Counted from the first letter of the stretch, positions 24,875 to 35,464 are shown. The stretch: DNA of 35,785 bases from Pseudomonadota bacterium (GCA_021808185.1 JAKBCB010000002.1:1-35785); one strand, 5' to 3'. Program-made: numbers and translations. Notes: generated by a model from the letters alone, not told the origin.

Positions 24875-25521
24875 GCCGGCCCATTCAACTCCGCGTCAAG
24901 GGCCTGCCGGGGCCGTTACCGGCCGGGGAGCGGCTGCTGTGGCAGGGCGCGCCGGATTGGCGGGCGTTGGCGCTGCGGGTGATGCATGTGCGCAAACTCG
25001 CCGTGTATTTCGCGGCGCTGCTGGTGTGGTACGCGGCGAGCAAGCTGGCGGTGGGCATGTCGGCGAGCGAGGTGGCGGTGGGCACCGCCAAGCTCACCGC
25101 TGTCGCGTTGGCGCCGCTTGCGATGTTGATAGCTTATTCATGGGGCGTTCAGCGTACGACGCTTTACACTGTTACCAGCCGTCGCATCATCATCAAGTGC
25201 GGGATCGCGCTGCCGATGACGGTCAATCTGCCGTTCGCGCGCATTGACGGCGCGGCGGTGAAGGCCATGGCCGATGGCAGTGGCGACATCGCGCTAACCG
25301 TCGCGCGGGATGATCGGGTTTCATATGTCGTGTTGTGGCCAAATGTGCGGCCTTGGCGTCTGGGACGGACGCAGCCAGCGTTGCGGTGTTTGGCGGATGT
25401 GGCGCGGGTCGGCCAGATCGTCGGGCGCGCGATGGCGGTGGCCGCCGATGTTCCGGTGCGCGCGGCACCAGTCGCTCGGCCGCAGGCCGCCAATGGTGCG
25501 CACGCGGCCGCGACGGCTTGA
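24871..25521 (+). CDS. puhB: Photosynthetic complex putative assembly protein PuhB
   Basis: GPLPAGERLLWQGAPDWRALALRVMHVRKLAVYFAALLVWYAASKLA, PH-like segment YTVTSRRIIIKCGIALPMTVNLPFARIDGA; position after puhA (ATGA overlap). Confidence 0.93.
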   Translation: MSRPIQLRVKGLPGPLPAGERLLWQGAPDWRALALRVMHVRKLAVYFAALLVWYAASKLAVGMSASEVAVGTAKLTAVALAPLAMLIAYSWGVQRTTLYTVTSRRIIIKCGIALPMTVNLPFARIDGAAVKAMADGSGDIALTVARDDRVSYVVLWPNVRPWRLGRTQPALRCLADVARVGQIVGRAMAVAADVPVRAAPVARPQAANGAHAAATA

Positions 25522-25543
25522 GCGAGGCAGGGGGAGACTGGCG

Positions 25544-25993
25544 GTGGACACCATCACAAGAGCGGATACTTTCCCGCGTGGCCCGCTATTCGGTGCCGCG
25601 GCGCTTGTGGCTCTGGCGCTCGTGGCGGCCGGTGTCGGGCGGCTGGCGACCCGCCCCGCACCGTCGGTCGTGGGCGCAGTGATGGAACGTGACCTGCGCT
25701 TCGCCGATCGAGCGGATGGGGCGATCCTGGTGTATCAGGAAGGCGTCGCGGCGCCGCTGACCGTGGTGACGGGGCAGGCGGGCTTCTTGCGCGGCACGCT
25801 GCGGGCGTTGGCGCGCGAGCGGCGACTTGATAGACTGGGAGCCGATGCGCCGTTCCGTCTTAGCGCGTGGGCGGATGGGCGGCTGACGCTGGATGACACG
25901 GCAACCGGGCAGCGCATCGAGCTGGAAGCATTTGGGTCCGACAACGCGGCAGTATTCGCGCGCCTGCTCGCGGCACGAGGGAAGACATCATGA
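25544..25993 (+). CDS. puhC: Photosynthetic complex assembly protein PuhC
   Basis: GTG start; one TM segment then ADRADGAILVYQEG...PLTVVTGQAGFLRGTLRALARERRLDRLGADAPFRLSAWADGRLTLDDTATGQRIELEAFGSDNAAVFARLL; position. Confidence 0.88.
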   Translation: MDTITRADTFPRGPLFGAAALVALALVAAGVGRLATRPAPSVVGAVMERDLRFADRADGAILVYQEGVAAPLTVVTGQAGFLRGTLRALARERRLDRLGADAPFRLSAWADGRLTLDDTATGQRIELEAFGSDNAAVFARLLAARGKTS

Positions 25994-26295
25994 ACCTCGC
26001 ATGGCTGTTCGGCGGCGGCACTATCGAGGTGCGCTGCGACATCGATATCGAACAGACGCCGGAGAGCTTCCATGCACACGCCATTCCGGATGGGGTGGCG
26101 ATCCGCCCTGGTGACGTGGTGACGGTGCATGACGCACCGACCGGAGTCGGATTCGGTGAGCACATCATCGGCGTGCGGCGCGCAACGGTGCGGCGGGCGG
26201 GCATGCTGCAACGCGCGTGGACCGAACTGTCGGCACTGCGGGAACTCACGGAGCTTTACGAGGTCGGCTTTCAGCCGAAGGAGACAACGACATGA
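25990..26295 (+). CDS. Conserved small protein between puhC and acsF (function unknown)
   Basis: 101 aa [71 protein letters not shown]...; ATGA overlaps on both sides. Confidence 0.85.
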   Translation: MNLAWLFGGGTIEVRCDIDIEQTPESFHAHAIPDGVAIRPGDVVTVHDAPTGVGFGEHIIGVRRATVRRAGMLQRAWTELSALRELTELYEVGFQPKETTT

Positions 26296-27350
26296 TCGAC
26301 GCCATCCGCGATGTCAACGAGACCACCCGCATGGCGCACCGCGACACCGTGCTGAGTCCGCGATTCTATACCACCGATTTCGAGGCGATGGGCCGCATCG
26401 ACATCTCCCCGGTGCGGGCCGAGTGGGACGATCTGATCGCCGAGCTGCGGCGCGACGCCAACAAAGGCCATTTTATCCGCAACGCGGATTTTGATATCGA
26501 CCTGTCGAAGATGCCGGACGATCTGCGCGCCGAATTTCTGGAATTTCTTGTCAGCTCGGTGACCGCCGAATTTTCCGGTTGCGTGCTTTATGCAGAAATC
26601 AAGAAGCGGCTGAAAGATGGCGACATCAAGGATCTGTTCGCGTTCATGAGCCGCGACGAGGCGCGACATGCCGGGTTCATCAACGACACACTGAAGGATT
26701 TCGGCGTCGGCGTGGACCTCAGCTTTCTGACCAAGGCGAAGAAGTATACCTACTTCAAGCCGAAGTTCATCTTCTACGCCACCTACCTTTCGGAGAAAAT
26801 CGGCTACGCACGCTACATCACGATCTTCCGGCATCTCGAACGGCATCCAGAGCGGATGATCCATCCGATTTTCAAATGGTTTGAGAACTGGTGCAACGAT
26901 GAGTTCCGCCACGGCGAGGCGTTCGCGCTGTTGATGCGCGCTAATCCCAAGCTGCTAACCGGGGTTAACAAACTGTGGATTCGCTTCTTCCTGCTTGCGG
27001 TGTTCGCGACGATGTATGTGCGCGATCATGCCCGCCCGGTATTCCACGCTGCGATGGGGCTGGACCCGACCGAATACGATATGCAGGTGTTCCGCATCAC
27101 GTCCGAGATCTGTCGGCAAGTGTTCCCGGTTACACTCGATGTGGACAACCCCGCCTTCCTGGCGGGACTTGAGCAGATGCGTCACACCGCGCTGGCGATC
27201 GTGCGGGCCAAGGCGGAGGGGGGACTCGTCGGTGGCATCAAGCGAGTGCTGCACACTGCATCGGCGGCCATCACGTTCGCGCGGCTGTATCTGATGCCGG
27301 CGAAGAAGGCGGCGCTGCCGGCGCGTATCCGCATGGCCCCAGCCTGGTAG
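26292..27350 (+). CDS. acsF: Aerobic (O2-dependent) Mg-protoporphyrin IX monomethyl ester oxidative cyclase
   Basis: [86 protein letters not shown] diiron motifs. Confidence 0.96.
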   Translation: MIDAIRDVNETTRMAHRDTVLSPRFYTTDFEAMGRIDISPVRAEWDDLIAELRRDANKGHFIRNADFDIDLSKMPDDLRAEFLEFLVSSVTAEFSGCVLYAEIKKRLKDGDIKDLFAFMSRDEARHAGFINDTLKDFGVGVDLSFLTKAKKYTYFKPKFIFYATYLSEKIGYARYITIFRHLERHPERMIHPIFKWFENWCNDEFRHGEAFALLMRANPKLLTGVNKLWIRFFLLAVFATMYVRDHARPVFHAAMGLDPTEYDMQVFRITSEICRQVFPVTLDVDNPAFLAGLEQMRHTALAIVRAKAEGGLVGGIKRVLHTASAAITFARLYLMPAKKAALPARIRMAPAW

Positions 27351-27364
27351 GGACGCCGCACGCC

Positions 27365-28192
27365 ATGTCGCAATACGGGTTCCCAGTGCTGTACGCGCTG
27401 TTCGTGTGGTGGTTCAGCACGGGAATCATCATTTGGCTCGACAATCTCCCGCGGCGGACATTCCCATGGAGTTTCGCCGCTGCGACGGTGGTGTTTGCGA
27501 CCTCGCTGCTGCGGTTGCACGAGACGGCCGGCGACGTGTCGGTCACCGGTGCCTATGGCGCCTTCACCTACGCCGTTTTGGTCTGGGGCTTTCAGGAGAT
27601 GAGCTTCTTCATGGGCGTCATTACCGGGCCGCGACGGTTGGCGTGTCCTGAAGGTGCAGGCCCATGGCTGCGGTTGCGGCTTGCGGTCGGCACCTGTATC
27701 TATCATGAATTGACTATCCTCGCGACCGCCGTCGCCATCGCGGCACTGACATGGCGCGCGCCCAACCAGGTCGGGCTGTGGACCTTCTGCGTGCTGTGGA
27801 CGATGCGGCAGAGTTCCAAGTTCAACGTATTCGCGGGCGTGCTAAACCTGAACGAACATTTCCTGCCAGCGCATCTGCGGTATCTAAGCAGCTACATGCG
27901 GCGGCGGCCGATGAATCTGTTCTTTCCGCTCTCCGTCACCAGTGCGAGCGTGGCACTCGGTTGGCTGGTGCAGCGCGCGGTGGCGGCCGACACCAATGCC
28001 CACCACGCGGCGGGGTTGACCTTCGTTGCCACCATGCTGGCACTGGCGATCCTGGAGCACTGGTTCCTGATCCTGCCGTTGCCGTTCGCGGAACTCTGGT
28101 CCTGGGCGTTGCGTGTCCGCGACCAACCGCGCCGCCCCGCACCACGTCGCGCGGCCGATTGCACCGCCGTCCCGATCCCGTCGAGCCGATGA
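27365..28192 (+). CDS. puhE: PuhE family photosynthetic complex assembly protein
   Basis: Multi-[94 protein letters not shown]. Confidence 0.92.
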   Translation: MSQYGFPVLYALFVWWFSTGIIIWLDNLPRRTFPWSFAAATVVFATSLLRLHETAGDVSVTGAYGAFTYAVLVWGFQEMSFFMGVITGPRRLACPEGAGPWLRLRLAVGTCIYHELTILATAVAIAALTWRAPNQVGLWTFCVLWTMRQSSKFNVFAGVLNLNEHFLPAHLRYLSSYMRRRPMNLFFPLSVTSASVALGWLVQRAVAADTNAHHAAGLTFVATMLALAILEHWFLILPLPFAELWSWALRVRDQPRRPAPRRAADCTAVPIPSSR

Positions 28193-28200
28193 GGAGTCCC

Positions 28201-29412
28201 ATGAACTACGATGCATTCTTTCGCAAGCAGCTCGACGGCCTCCGGCGTGAGGGAAACTACCGCACATTCGCGAATATCCAACGCCAGTCGGGGGCGTTCC
28301 CGGGCGCGATGCACCACAGGGATCGTGGCCCGGCGCCGGTTACGGTGTGGTGCTCCAACGACTACCTTGGCATGGGCCAGCATCCGCAGGTGATTGCGGC
28401 CATGCATGAGGCGCTGGACAAGTGCGGCGCCGGCGCCGGCGGGACACGCAATATCTCCGGTACAAATCACTATCATGTCCTGCTGGAGCGTGAGCTTGCG
28501 GATCTGCACGGCACCGAAAGCGCGCTGCTGTTCACCTCCGGCTACGTGTCCAACTGGGCGACACTGAGCACGCTGGCCTCGCGGCTCCCGGGCTGCGTGG
28601 TGCTGTCGGACGCGGGCAACCATGCCTCGATGATCGAGGGTATCCGGCACAGCCGTGCGGAGCGAATCCTGTTCAGGCACAATGATCCTGAGGATCTGGC
28701 GCGCCATCTGGCCGCGCTGCCGAAGGACGCGCCGAAGCTGGTGGCGTTCGAGTCGGTCTATTCGATGGATGGCGATATCGGCCCGATCACCGAAATGTGC
28801 GACGTGGCGGATCGCTACGGCGCGATGACGTATCTGGATGAAGTCCACGGCGTTGGTATCTACGGCCCGCGCGGCGGCGGCATTTCCGAACGCGAAGGCG
28901 TCGCGCACCGGCTGACGGTGATCGAGGGCACGCTGGCGAAGGGGTTCGGCGTGATCGGCGGCTACATCGCCGGGTCGGCCAACATGTGTGATTTTGTGCG
29001 CAGCTTCGCGTCAGGATTCATCTTCACCACCGCGCTGCCACCGCATGTCGCCGCCGGTGCGCTGGCCAGCGTGCGGCATCTGAAGGCCAGCAACACTGAG
29101 CGGTTGCGGCACAAGGAGGTGGTTGCGAAGCTGCGCCGCGCACTCGATGCCGCCGGCGTGCCGCATTACGACAATCCGAGCCATATCGTGCCGGTAATCG
29201 TCGGCGACCCCGTGCGTTGCAAGACTATCTGCGATCTGCTGCTCGACCGGCATGGCATCTACGTGCAACCGATTAACTACCCGACGGTGCCGCGCGGCAC
29301 CGAGCGGCTGCGCATCACGCCCTCGCCGCTGCACAGCGATGCCGATATCGCCCATCTTGTCGAGGCGCTCTCGACGCTGTGGGCGGAGCTGCATCTTGCG
29401 CGCGCGGCGTAA
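28201..29412 (+). CDS. hemA: 5-aminolevulinate synthase
   Basis: [95 protein letters not shown]. Confidence 0.95.
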   Translation: MNYDAFFRKQLDGLRREGNYRTFANIQRQSGAFPGAMHHRDRGPAPVTVWCSNDYLGMGQHPQVIAAMHEALDKCGAGAGGTRNISGTNHYHVLLERELADLHGTESALLFTSGYVSNWATLSTLASRLPGCVVLSDAGNHASMIEGIRHSRAERILFRHNDPEDLARHLAALPKDAPKLVAFESVYSMDGDIGPITEMCDVADRYGAMTYLDEVHGVGIYGPRGGGISEREGVAHRLTVIEGTLAKGFGVIGGYIAGSANMCDFVRSFASGFIFTTALPPHVAAGALASVRHLKASNTERLRHKEVVAKLRRALDAAGVPHYDNPSHIVPVIVGDPVRCKTICDLLLDRHGIYVQPINYPTVPRGTERLRITPSPLHSDADIAHLVEALSTLWAELHLARAA

Positions 29413-29481
29413 CACACTTGATTGAGTTGGCAGGTTAATCGCGCGCCGTGCCGGCGTGGCACCCTGAGGAGGAGCAAGGCT

Positions 29482-29742
29482 TTGAGCAAGGAAAAGACTG
29501 TTATCACGTCGCGGCGGATCGTTATGGCCAGCGGCATCGCCGCCGTGGCCGGTGCCGTCGCAACACGGGCGGCGCGTGCCGACGACAAGCTGGCACAAAC
29601 CGTGGTCCAGTACCAGGAGACACCGAACGACGGCAAGAAGTGTGACGATTGCGTGAACTGGGTCGCGCCGAACGCCTGCAAGCTCGTGACCGGCCCCATC
29701 AATCCGAACGGCTGGTGCGTGGCCTTCGCGCCGAAGGCCTGA
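29482..29742 (+). CDS. High-potential iron-sulfur protein (HiPIP) with twin-arginine-type leader
   Basis: TTG start after GAGGAGG; SRRIVMASGIAAVAGAVATRAARA leader; KKCDDCVNWVAPNACKLVTGPINPNGWC cysteine pattern of the HiPIP family. Confidence 0.88.
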   Translation: MSKEKTVITSRRIVMASGIAAVAGAVATRAARADDKLAQTVVQYQETPNDGKKCDDCVNWVAPNACKLVTGPINPNGWCVAFAPKA

Positions 29743-29774
29743 ATCGCGAGCCGACGTCCGGCCAGATGATAGAT

Positions 29775-29800
29775 CGCCCGCCCAGCATGCTGGGCGGGCG
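29775..29800. terminator. Probable terminator of the bchF...hemA-HiPIP transcript
   Basis: Perfect 26-nt palindrome CGCCCGCCCAGCATGCTGGGCGGGCG, 33 nt after the HiPIP stop. Confidence 0.7.
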
Positions 29801-29939
29801 CATTTACATCCGTCGCAACCGCAAATCCCGCGACCGCTCGGAGCCTTTGGCGCTCTCGACCTGGATGAGTCGCAGCTTGCGGCGACCATGCAGCAAAATC
29901 CCGGCCCCTTGTAACCGGCGTCAGCGCAACGACGGTCAC

Positions 29940-30240
29940 AGGCCTAGCAGTATCGCCACCTGGTGGGCGCCGCCGTCGTGGTCCTGCAAGTCGCTGGCAA
30001 GGCAGTCCTAGACCTTGACGAGCGGCGTTAGAGCATTCGAGGGCGCTCGCCACTGGCCGCCTGTCATGAGCATATGCATTGTGCCGTTGAGGATCTCCCG
30101 CGGGCCGACGATCCGCCAGCGGCCGCCATACTCGTCCGGCGGTATCAGCGGCGCGAGCAACGACCATTCCTGGTCGGTCAGGCCACTTGGTGGCGCGGCG
30201 GGTCACCGTCGTACCGGCAACGGTTCTCGGTCGTCCACAT
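29940..30240 (-). mobile_element. Decayed IS5-type transposase remnant
   Basis: Minus-strand fragments in different frames: MWTTENRCRYDGDPP (from 30240), LTDQEWSLLAPLIPPDEYGGRWRIVGPREILNGTMHMLMTGGQWRA...*, and LASDLQDHDGGAHQVAILLG (about 29946-30005). Confidence 0.7.
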
Positions 30241-30390
30241 CGGCCACCTCACGCATCACCGACACGGATGGCGACACGAGAGATTCAAGCCGTTCGAACC
30301 CGAACCGATAAGCGACTCCAACGAGTCACATGCATTCCGGACGGACACTCCGGAGTTGAAGTAGCGTAATGCGGCGTACGCTGAGTGCCA

Positions 30391-30420
30391 AACGGCCGGG
30401 CGCGCTGGTGCCCGGCCGTT
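30391..30420. terminator. Probable puf operon terminator downstream of pufC
   Basis: Perfect 11-bp inverted repeat AACGGCCGGGC-GCGCTGGT-GCCCGGCCGTT, 18 nt past the pufC stop on the minus strand. Confidence 0.7.
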
Positions 30421-30437
30421 GCGGTGGTCGGCTCGCG

Positions 30438-31484
30438 CTATTGCGCGGCGGCGGCGGGCGGGACCGGTCCCTGAAGTTCGGGAAAGCCGGCCAGCTGGCT
30501 GGCCCCGAACAGCGGCTTGTAGACGCCCTGATGGCAGGTGGCACAGTTGATCTTCGGGGCGTCCCCGAGCGGGCCGAGCCGGTTGGCCGGGAACACGTCG
30601 TGCAGCTTGTTCAAATAGTCGTTGTTGAGATCGCGGACCATGCGGATGCCGTACCACGCCGTCACCCGTTGCGGCGTGCTCTGGCTCCAGTCGCTAAAGT
30701 CGCGGCTGCTGTGGCAGAAGGTGCAGTTCACCCCGAGCGCGCGCGACAGATGCATCATCAGGCCGTAGGTGGCTTCGGTATCCTTGATGTTCTGCGGATT
30801 GCCGGCGGGCAGGGCGGTGGTGGACTGCACCCGGATGTTGGTCGAATGCTCCAGGTACGGCGTGAACGGGTCATACGGCAGCGAACTGTCGTTGACCGAT
30901 CCCGCCGCCTGGTTCTTGCCGAAGAACGCCTCCGCCATGCCGTGCGCGTGCTCCGGCCCCGGCTCATTGAACCAGATTTGCGAGGGGACCGGCTGGCCAC
31001 GATGGCAGGTATAGCAGGTGACACCCGTGGTCGCGACGTGCTGCTTCCAGTCGCCGTTGATGTGCTGCACCATTTGCAGCATGCGCCGGGCGACAATCTT
31101 GGTGTACAGGCCGTCGTCCGCCATGTTCTTGGTGTTGTGGCAGTAGGCGCAGCCCTGTTTCGGCGCGACCCAGGTGGTGATGGACGCCATCAGCCGGGTG
31201 AACTGCCCGACCGAGAGTCCACCCAGCACGTGGACGTTTTTGTAAACCGCCGAGGCCGCCGGCCCGGTTGCCGGCAGCTGCGGCAGTACCCCGGGCAGCT
31301 TGCTGGCCGCGTGCAACGCCGCCAGTGTACGCGGGTTGTAGTTTTCGTCCATGCCCGTGCCGCGATAGCCTCCCTGTGCGGTCTGCACTGGCGGATGTTC
31401 GAAGCCGTTGATCATCGCGATGGTCAGCAAGGTGCCGCCAACGACGGCCAGCGTACCGAGAGAGAACCGAATGCCCCAGGTCAT
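30438..31484 (-). CDS. pufC: Photosynthetic reaction center tetraheme cytochrome c subunit
   Basis: Four CxxCH motifs (CAYCH, CYTCH, CTFCH, CATCH); [40 protein letters not shown]; start ATG 31484 overlaps pufM stop. Confidence 0.95.
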   Translation of the reverse strand: MTWGIRFSLGTLAVVGGTLLTIAMINGFEHPPVQTAQGGYRGTGMDENYNPRTLAALHAASKLPGVLPQLPATGPAASAVYKNVHVLGGLSVGQFTRLMASITTWVAPKQGCAYCHNTKNMADDGLYTKIVARRMLQMVQHINGDWKQHVATTGVTCYTCHRGQPVPSQIWFNEPGPEHAHGMAEAFFGKNQAAGSVNDSSLPYDPFTPYLEHSTNIRVQSTTALPAGNPQNIKDTEATYGLMMHLSRALGVNCTFCHSSRDFSDWSQSTPQRVTAWYGIRMVRDLNNDYLNKLHDVFPANRLGPLGDAPKINCATCHQGVYKPLFGASQLAGFPELQGPVPPAAAAQ

Positions 31485-32458
31485 TGCCCTGCTCCCGCGC
31501 CCGTCGCCGGGTCGATCACCGGTGTCCACATCGCCGGATAGGTCGGTGCCAGGCCGTGCTTGACACCCCACAGATACCAGTTGTCCACCACCGTGCCGGT
31601 GAGCAAGATGCCAATGCCGCCGCATAGCGGGCACAGCACCGCGAACCACCAGGCCCAGCGATGGATCGATTCCGCCGTCGCGTTGAACCCCATTGTCCAA
31701 CGCCAGAACAGCCCGCCGCGCTCGAACGCCGTGCCACGGTCAGTGATCTGCTCGATCTCTCGCTCCGAGCCGAAGCGGCTGGTGGCGAGCACGGTCGCGC
31801 CGTGCATGGCGAACAGCAGCGTCGAGCCATACAGGAACACAATCGAGAGCATGTGGAACGGGTTGTAGAACAGGTTACCGTAGCGGATGGAGAACGCGGC
31901 GGTCCAGTCCAGGTGCGGGAAGATGCCGAACGGCACTGCCTCGGACCAGTGCCCCATCAACAGCGGGCGAATGAAGCCGAGCACCAGATACAGCCAGATG
32001 GCGGCGGCAAACGCCCACGCGGTGTGCGTGCCCAGGCCGAGCGCCCGCGCCCGCTTGTACACCCGGACCCACCACAGCAGGATCGATGTGGTCAGAAAGA
32101 ACCCGGCCAGGAGCCACCAGCCACCATCGGCCATCGGCGGGATGTGCAGCCCGTATTGCGGTGCCGGCGGCTCCAGCGCCAGCCAGGGCAACTGCCGGAC
32201 GAACTCCACCGGGTTCCAGTTGACCGAGGCCGCCATGTTCAGCCCAATGATCTCGAAGGCGAAGAACCCGAAGATCAGCGATGCCATGCCGGTGGCACCG
32301 AGATAGATCGGGCCCAGCTGCGCGTCGCCGATCATGCCGAGCAGATGCACGAATTGCGGCTTGCCCACGCGTGCCCAGCTTGCGGACTTGAGCGGAACCC
32401 CCGCGTGGAGCGGGCCACGCACCTGAACGCGGGTGAAGATGTTTTGATACTCGGCCAT
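31481..32458 (-). CDS. pufM: Photosynthetic reaction center subunit M
   Basis: 325 aa; [95 protein letters not shown]. Confidence 0.97.
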   Translation of the reverse strand: MAEYQNIFTRVQVRGPLHAGVPLKSASWARVGKPQFVHLLGMIGDAQLGPIYLGATGMASLIFGFFAFEIIGLNMAASVNWNPVEFVRQLPWLALEPPAPQYGLHIPPMADGGWWLLAGFFLTTSILLWWVRVYKRARALGLGTHTAWAFAAAIWLYLVLGFIRPLLMGHWSEAVPFGIFPHLDWTAAFSIRYGNLFYNPFHMLSIVFLYGSTLLFAMHGATVLATSRFGSEREIEQITDRGTAFERGGLFWRWTMGFNATAESIHRWAWWFAVLCPLCGGIGILLTGTVVDNWYLWGVKHGLAPTYPAMWTPVIDPATGAGAGQ

Positions 32459-32477
32459 TGTGGCTCTCCCCCTCGCG

Positions 32478-33302
32478 TTATTTCCAGATCGGCAGGTTCA
32501 GCCACCAGCCCCACCATTCCGGCCAGCCGCGCGTCCAGAACGGGCCGCTGATGACGATGCACACCGCACTCCAGAACGCCGCCGACAGCGCCAGGAACAG
32601 TCCCAGCCGATGGATGCCCAGCGTGCCGATCGAGTAGCCGATGAAGTCGCGGAAGAAGGTGTTCTCGTGCTCCGGTCCCTTCACCACCTCGCCCTTGCCG
32701 GGGTTGGCGGCGGACAGGATCAGCGACCCATGCAGCCCGAGCGCCAGCACCGTGGTGAAGAAGAACGTCACCGCGAGCATGTGCGCCGGATTGTAGTGGA
32801 AGTGCAGATACTGGTAGCCGGTGTTGGAGACCCAATCGAGGTGGCTCATGATGCCGTACGGGAACCCGTAGCCCCACGCGCCCATCAGGATCGGCCGGAT
32901 CACCACCAGTGTCACATACGCGAACACCGCGACGCCGTAAGCGATGGGGATGTGGTACTGCATGCCGAGCTTGCGCGAAATCTCCGCCTGGCGCAGCGCC
33001 CAGGAAACGAAGGCACCGATTGCGCAGAAGGTGATCGCTTGCCACAGCCCGCCGGCCTTCAGCGGCGCAATGCCGAGGCCATAACTCAGATCGGGCGGCG
33101 CGATGCTGATGCGCCAGAGATTCCAGTCGTGCCCGAGCGCCGCGCCATACAAAATCAGCGCGGTGCCGAGCAGTGTGAAGAACACCGTGGTGACCCCGAA
33201 GAAGCCGACATAGAACGGCCCCATCCAGAAATCGAACAAATCGCCGCCGACCAGAGTACCGCCGCGGACACGGTATTTTGCTTCGAAACTGAGCATTGCC
33301 AT
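32478..33302 (-). CDS. pufL: Photosynthetic reaction center subunit L
   Basis: 274 aa; [76 protein letters not shown]. Confidence 0.97.
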   Translation of the reverse strand: MAMLSFEAKYRVRGGTLVGGDLFDFWMGPFYVGFFGVTTVFFTLLGTALILYGAALGHDWNLWRISIAPPDLSYGLGIAPLKAGGLWQAITFCAIGAFVSWALRQAEISRKLGMQYHIPIAYGVAVFAYVTLVVIRPILMGAWGYGFPYGIMSHLDWVSNTGYQYLHFHYNPAHMLAVTFFFTTVLALGLHGSLILSAANPGKGEVVKGPEHENTFFRDFIGYSIGTLGIHRLGLFLALSAAFWSAVCIVISGPFWTRGWPEWWGWWLNLPIWK

Positions 33303-33337
33303 CGTCGTTCCCTCCGCCTGGCGGCGCGGTCGAGAGA

Positions 33338-33369
33338 GAGGCAGCCGGCGCCATGCCGGGCTGCCCCTC
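33338..33369 (-). promoter_or_regulatory. pufA-pufL intercistronic stem-loop (mRNA-stabilising candidate)
   Basis: GAG-GCAGCCGGC/GCCGGGCTGC-CCCTC inverted repeat in the 127-nt pufA-pufL gap. Confidence 0.55.
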
Positions 33370-33429
33370 GTGCGGCGAAGCCGGTTCGCGGACCACCCGC
33401 GCCCCGCCCCGCCGCGTTTGCGATCGGCG

Positions 33430-33603
33430 CTACTTCGGCGCCGCCTGCATCGTCGTTACCGCCCCGTGGTGCGGTCCCTCGATCCAGTTGAACCGATCGG
33501 TGCTGAGCAGGATGAAGTGGATCAGCAGCGCCAGCACGAACAGGAAGATGAACAGGGCTACCAGCGCCCTGCGCGGATCGAAAAGCAGCCATACACGCCA
33601 CAT
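33430..33603 (-). CDS. pufA: Light-harvesting 1 alpha polypeptide
   Basis: Read from sequence (absent from ORF track): [57 protein letters not shown]. Confidence 0.95.
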   Translation of the reverse strand: MWRVWLLFDPRRALVALFIFLFVLALLIHFILLSTDRFNWIEGPHHGAVTTMQAAPK

Positions 33604-33615
33604 CTCACCTGTCTC

Positions 33616-33834
33616 CTAAACCAGGAACGATTTGACGAACTGCACGCCGTCGAGCAACGACGTGGAATAGCCGTTCACCCCCGGCAGCCAGGGCCGCCAC
33701 TGCCACACCAGAATGTGCGCAATGATGGCGATGACCGTGAAGATGATGAAGCTGGAGACGAAGATGCTGTGGAATTCCTTCGCCTCCGACTCGGTCAGCC
33801 CCGATGCGGAGCTACCTTTGGTTAAGCCTGACAT
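33616..33834 (-). CDS. pufB: Light-harvesting 1 beta polypeptide
   Basis: [72 protein letters not shown]; start trimmed to 33834 with GGGAG upstream. Confidence 0.94.
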   Translation of the reverse strand: MSGLTKGSSASGLTESEAKEFHSIFVSSFIIFTVIAIIAHILVWQWRPWLPGVNGYSTSLLDGVQFVKSFLV

Positions 33835-33853
33835 GGGATCAAACTCCCGATAG

Positions 33854-33867
33854 GGGCCTTCCGGCCC
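33854..33867 (-). promoter_or_regulatory. Small hairpin with GNRA-type tetraloop in the pufB leader
   Basis: Minus strand GGGCC-GGAA-GGCCC, 19 nt upstream of the pufB ATG. Confidence 0.4.
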
Positions 33868-33921
33868 GACCCGCGCCCGTCCCGCGCGGCTGGGATGGAG
33901 ATGGCGTCGCCGCCACCGCCG

Positions 33922-33948
33922 CCCGCCCGTCCGGGGTCGCCGGGCGGG
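33922..33948. other. bchZ-pufB intergenic stem-loop
   Basis: Perfect 8-bp inverted repeat CCCGCCCG-N11-CGGGCGGG. Confidence 0.45.
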
Positions 33949-33997
33949 GGTTTGCTGAAGGCCGGGCACCGCCCCGCCTCGAAGGATCGGGCGGCGT

Positions 33998-35461
33998 TTA
34001 TGCGGCCTGCCCGGTGGTAAGAGTGGCGAGCGTGCGGGCCACGCGCGCGGCGTCGATCCGCCCGGCGCGGGCCGCGCGCGCATCGCGCTCGACGTGGTCG
34101 CGCATCCGTTTGGCGGCTGAGATGCGCACCAGGAACGGCTGCGCCTCCACGTAATCGTTCAGGACCTCCAGTGCGTCGTCGTCCCACGGCGTCTGGTTGA
34201 ACTCGCCTGGCTTGGCCGGCGTGGCTTCCACCCGGTCCATGTCGGTGGCCAGCGGCAGGATGTGGAACAGCGCGTCGAACAGCGCGTTGCAGTATTCCTG
34301 GACCAGATACGTGGCGCCAGCGTAGCCCATGAACGGTGTGCCGGTGGCGCGGCGGATGATCGCGCCAGGGAACGACGCTGGGATATACATGCAGCGTGCG
34401 CCTAGCTCGGCTGCATACATGCGCTCGTTGTACGATCCGTACAGCACCAGCGGTGGCTTGGATTTCAGCGCCTCGCGCACCGCCGCGTTGTCCGGCTTCT
34501 GGCCCGGCTTGCGCGCGAAGGTGAAGGTGCAGGGGATGCCGAGTTCGTCCTCCAGGAACACTTTCAGGCCGCGCGCGTAGGTCTCGCTGGCCACCACGGC
34601 GAAGGTGGCGGATGCGAAGAAATCCTGTGTCACGCTACGCCACAAATCCCACACCGGCTTGATCGTGGTGTGCTTCTCCCGCTCGATGAACGGCTCGGGA
34701 TCGACGCCGGCAAGCTCGCCCAGCGTGCGCAGAAAATTCGTCGTGGCGAACAGCCCGATCGGCGCCTGTAAGTACGGCCGGTCCAGCTCCTCGCACAGCG
34801 CGCGACCGAATTCCCGATACATGCAGACATTGATATCCGCGTCCGGCAACCGGCCGATATCCTCGATATGCGACCCGAGCGGAAACACCAAATTGATCTC
34901 GCAGCCGATGCCCTCGATCAGTCGCCGAACCTCCGCCAGATCGGACGGCATGTTGAAGGTTCCGTAGATCGGGCCAATGATGTTCACGCGCGGCTTGCTA
35001 CCGGGGGCGCGGGCGGCGCGGGGCTTTGGCCTGCCGCGCTTGGCGCCGAACTCGCTCCACAGCCAGAAGATCGCGCGGTCCGCCGCCTGCCACTGATCCT
35101 CATCGATGGTGCGCGGGATGAAGCGCAGCAGGTTCGAGCCTTCCGGTGTCACCCCGCCGCCGATCATCTCGGCGATGCTGCCGGTGACAACCACCGCCGG
35201 CAAATCGGGATCCTGCGACGCGGCGGCGCGTTTCATCGCACCCTCCGTACCGCTCATCGACAGCGCATCCTCCGAAAGTCCGGTGACAACGATTGGCAAT
35301 TCGTGGGGCGGCAGTCCGTCGGTGTAGTGCAGAACCGCGGTCACGGGCAGGTTCTCGCAGCCCACTGGCCCATCGATCACCACGCGCAGCCCGCGGATCG
35401 CGGTGAATGCATACACCGCACCCCAGTAGCCGCCCGCGCGATCATGATCGAGCACCAACAT
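33998..35461 (-). CDS. bchZ: Chlorophyllide a reductase subunit Z
   Basis: 487 aa; [76 protein letters not shown]. Confidence 0.96.
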   Translation of the reverse strand: MLVLDHDRAGGYWGAVYAFTAIRGLRVVIDGPVGCENLPVTAVLHYTDGLPPHELPIVVTGLSEDALSMSGTEGAMKRAAASQDPDLPAVVVTGSIAEMIGGGVTPEGSNLLRFIPRTIDEDQWQAADRAIFWLWSEFGAKRGRPKPRAARAPGSKPRVNIIGPIYGTFNMPSDLAEVRRLIEGIGCEINLVFPLGSHIEDIGRLPDADINVCMYREFGRALCEELDRPYLQAPIGLFATTNFLRTLGELAGVDPEPFIEREKHTTIKPVWDLWRSVTQDFFASATFAVVASETYARGLKVFLEDELGIPCTFTFARKPGQKPDNAAVREALKSKPPLVLYGSYNERMYAAELGARCMYIPASFPGAIIRRATGTPFMGYAGATYLVQEYCNALFDALFHILPLATDMDRVEATPAKPGEFNQTPWDDDALEVLNDYVEAQPFLVRISAAKRMRDHVERDARAARAGRIDAARVARTLATLTTGQAA

Positions 35462-35464
35462 CGC

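Noticed and set aside
29649-30364. Short plus-strand ORFs in the HiPIP-pufC gap
   Set aside because: They lie opposite the decayed transposase and have no coherent protein features.
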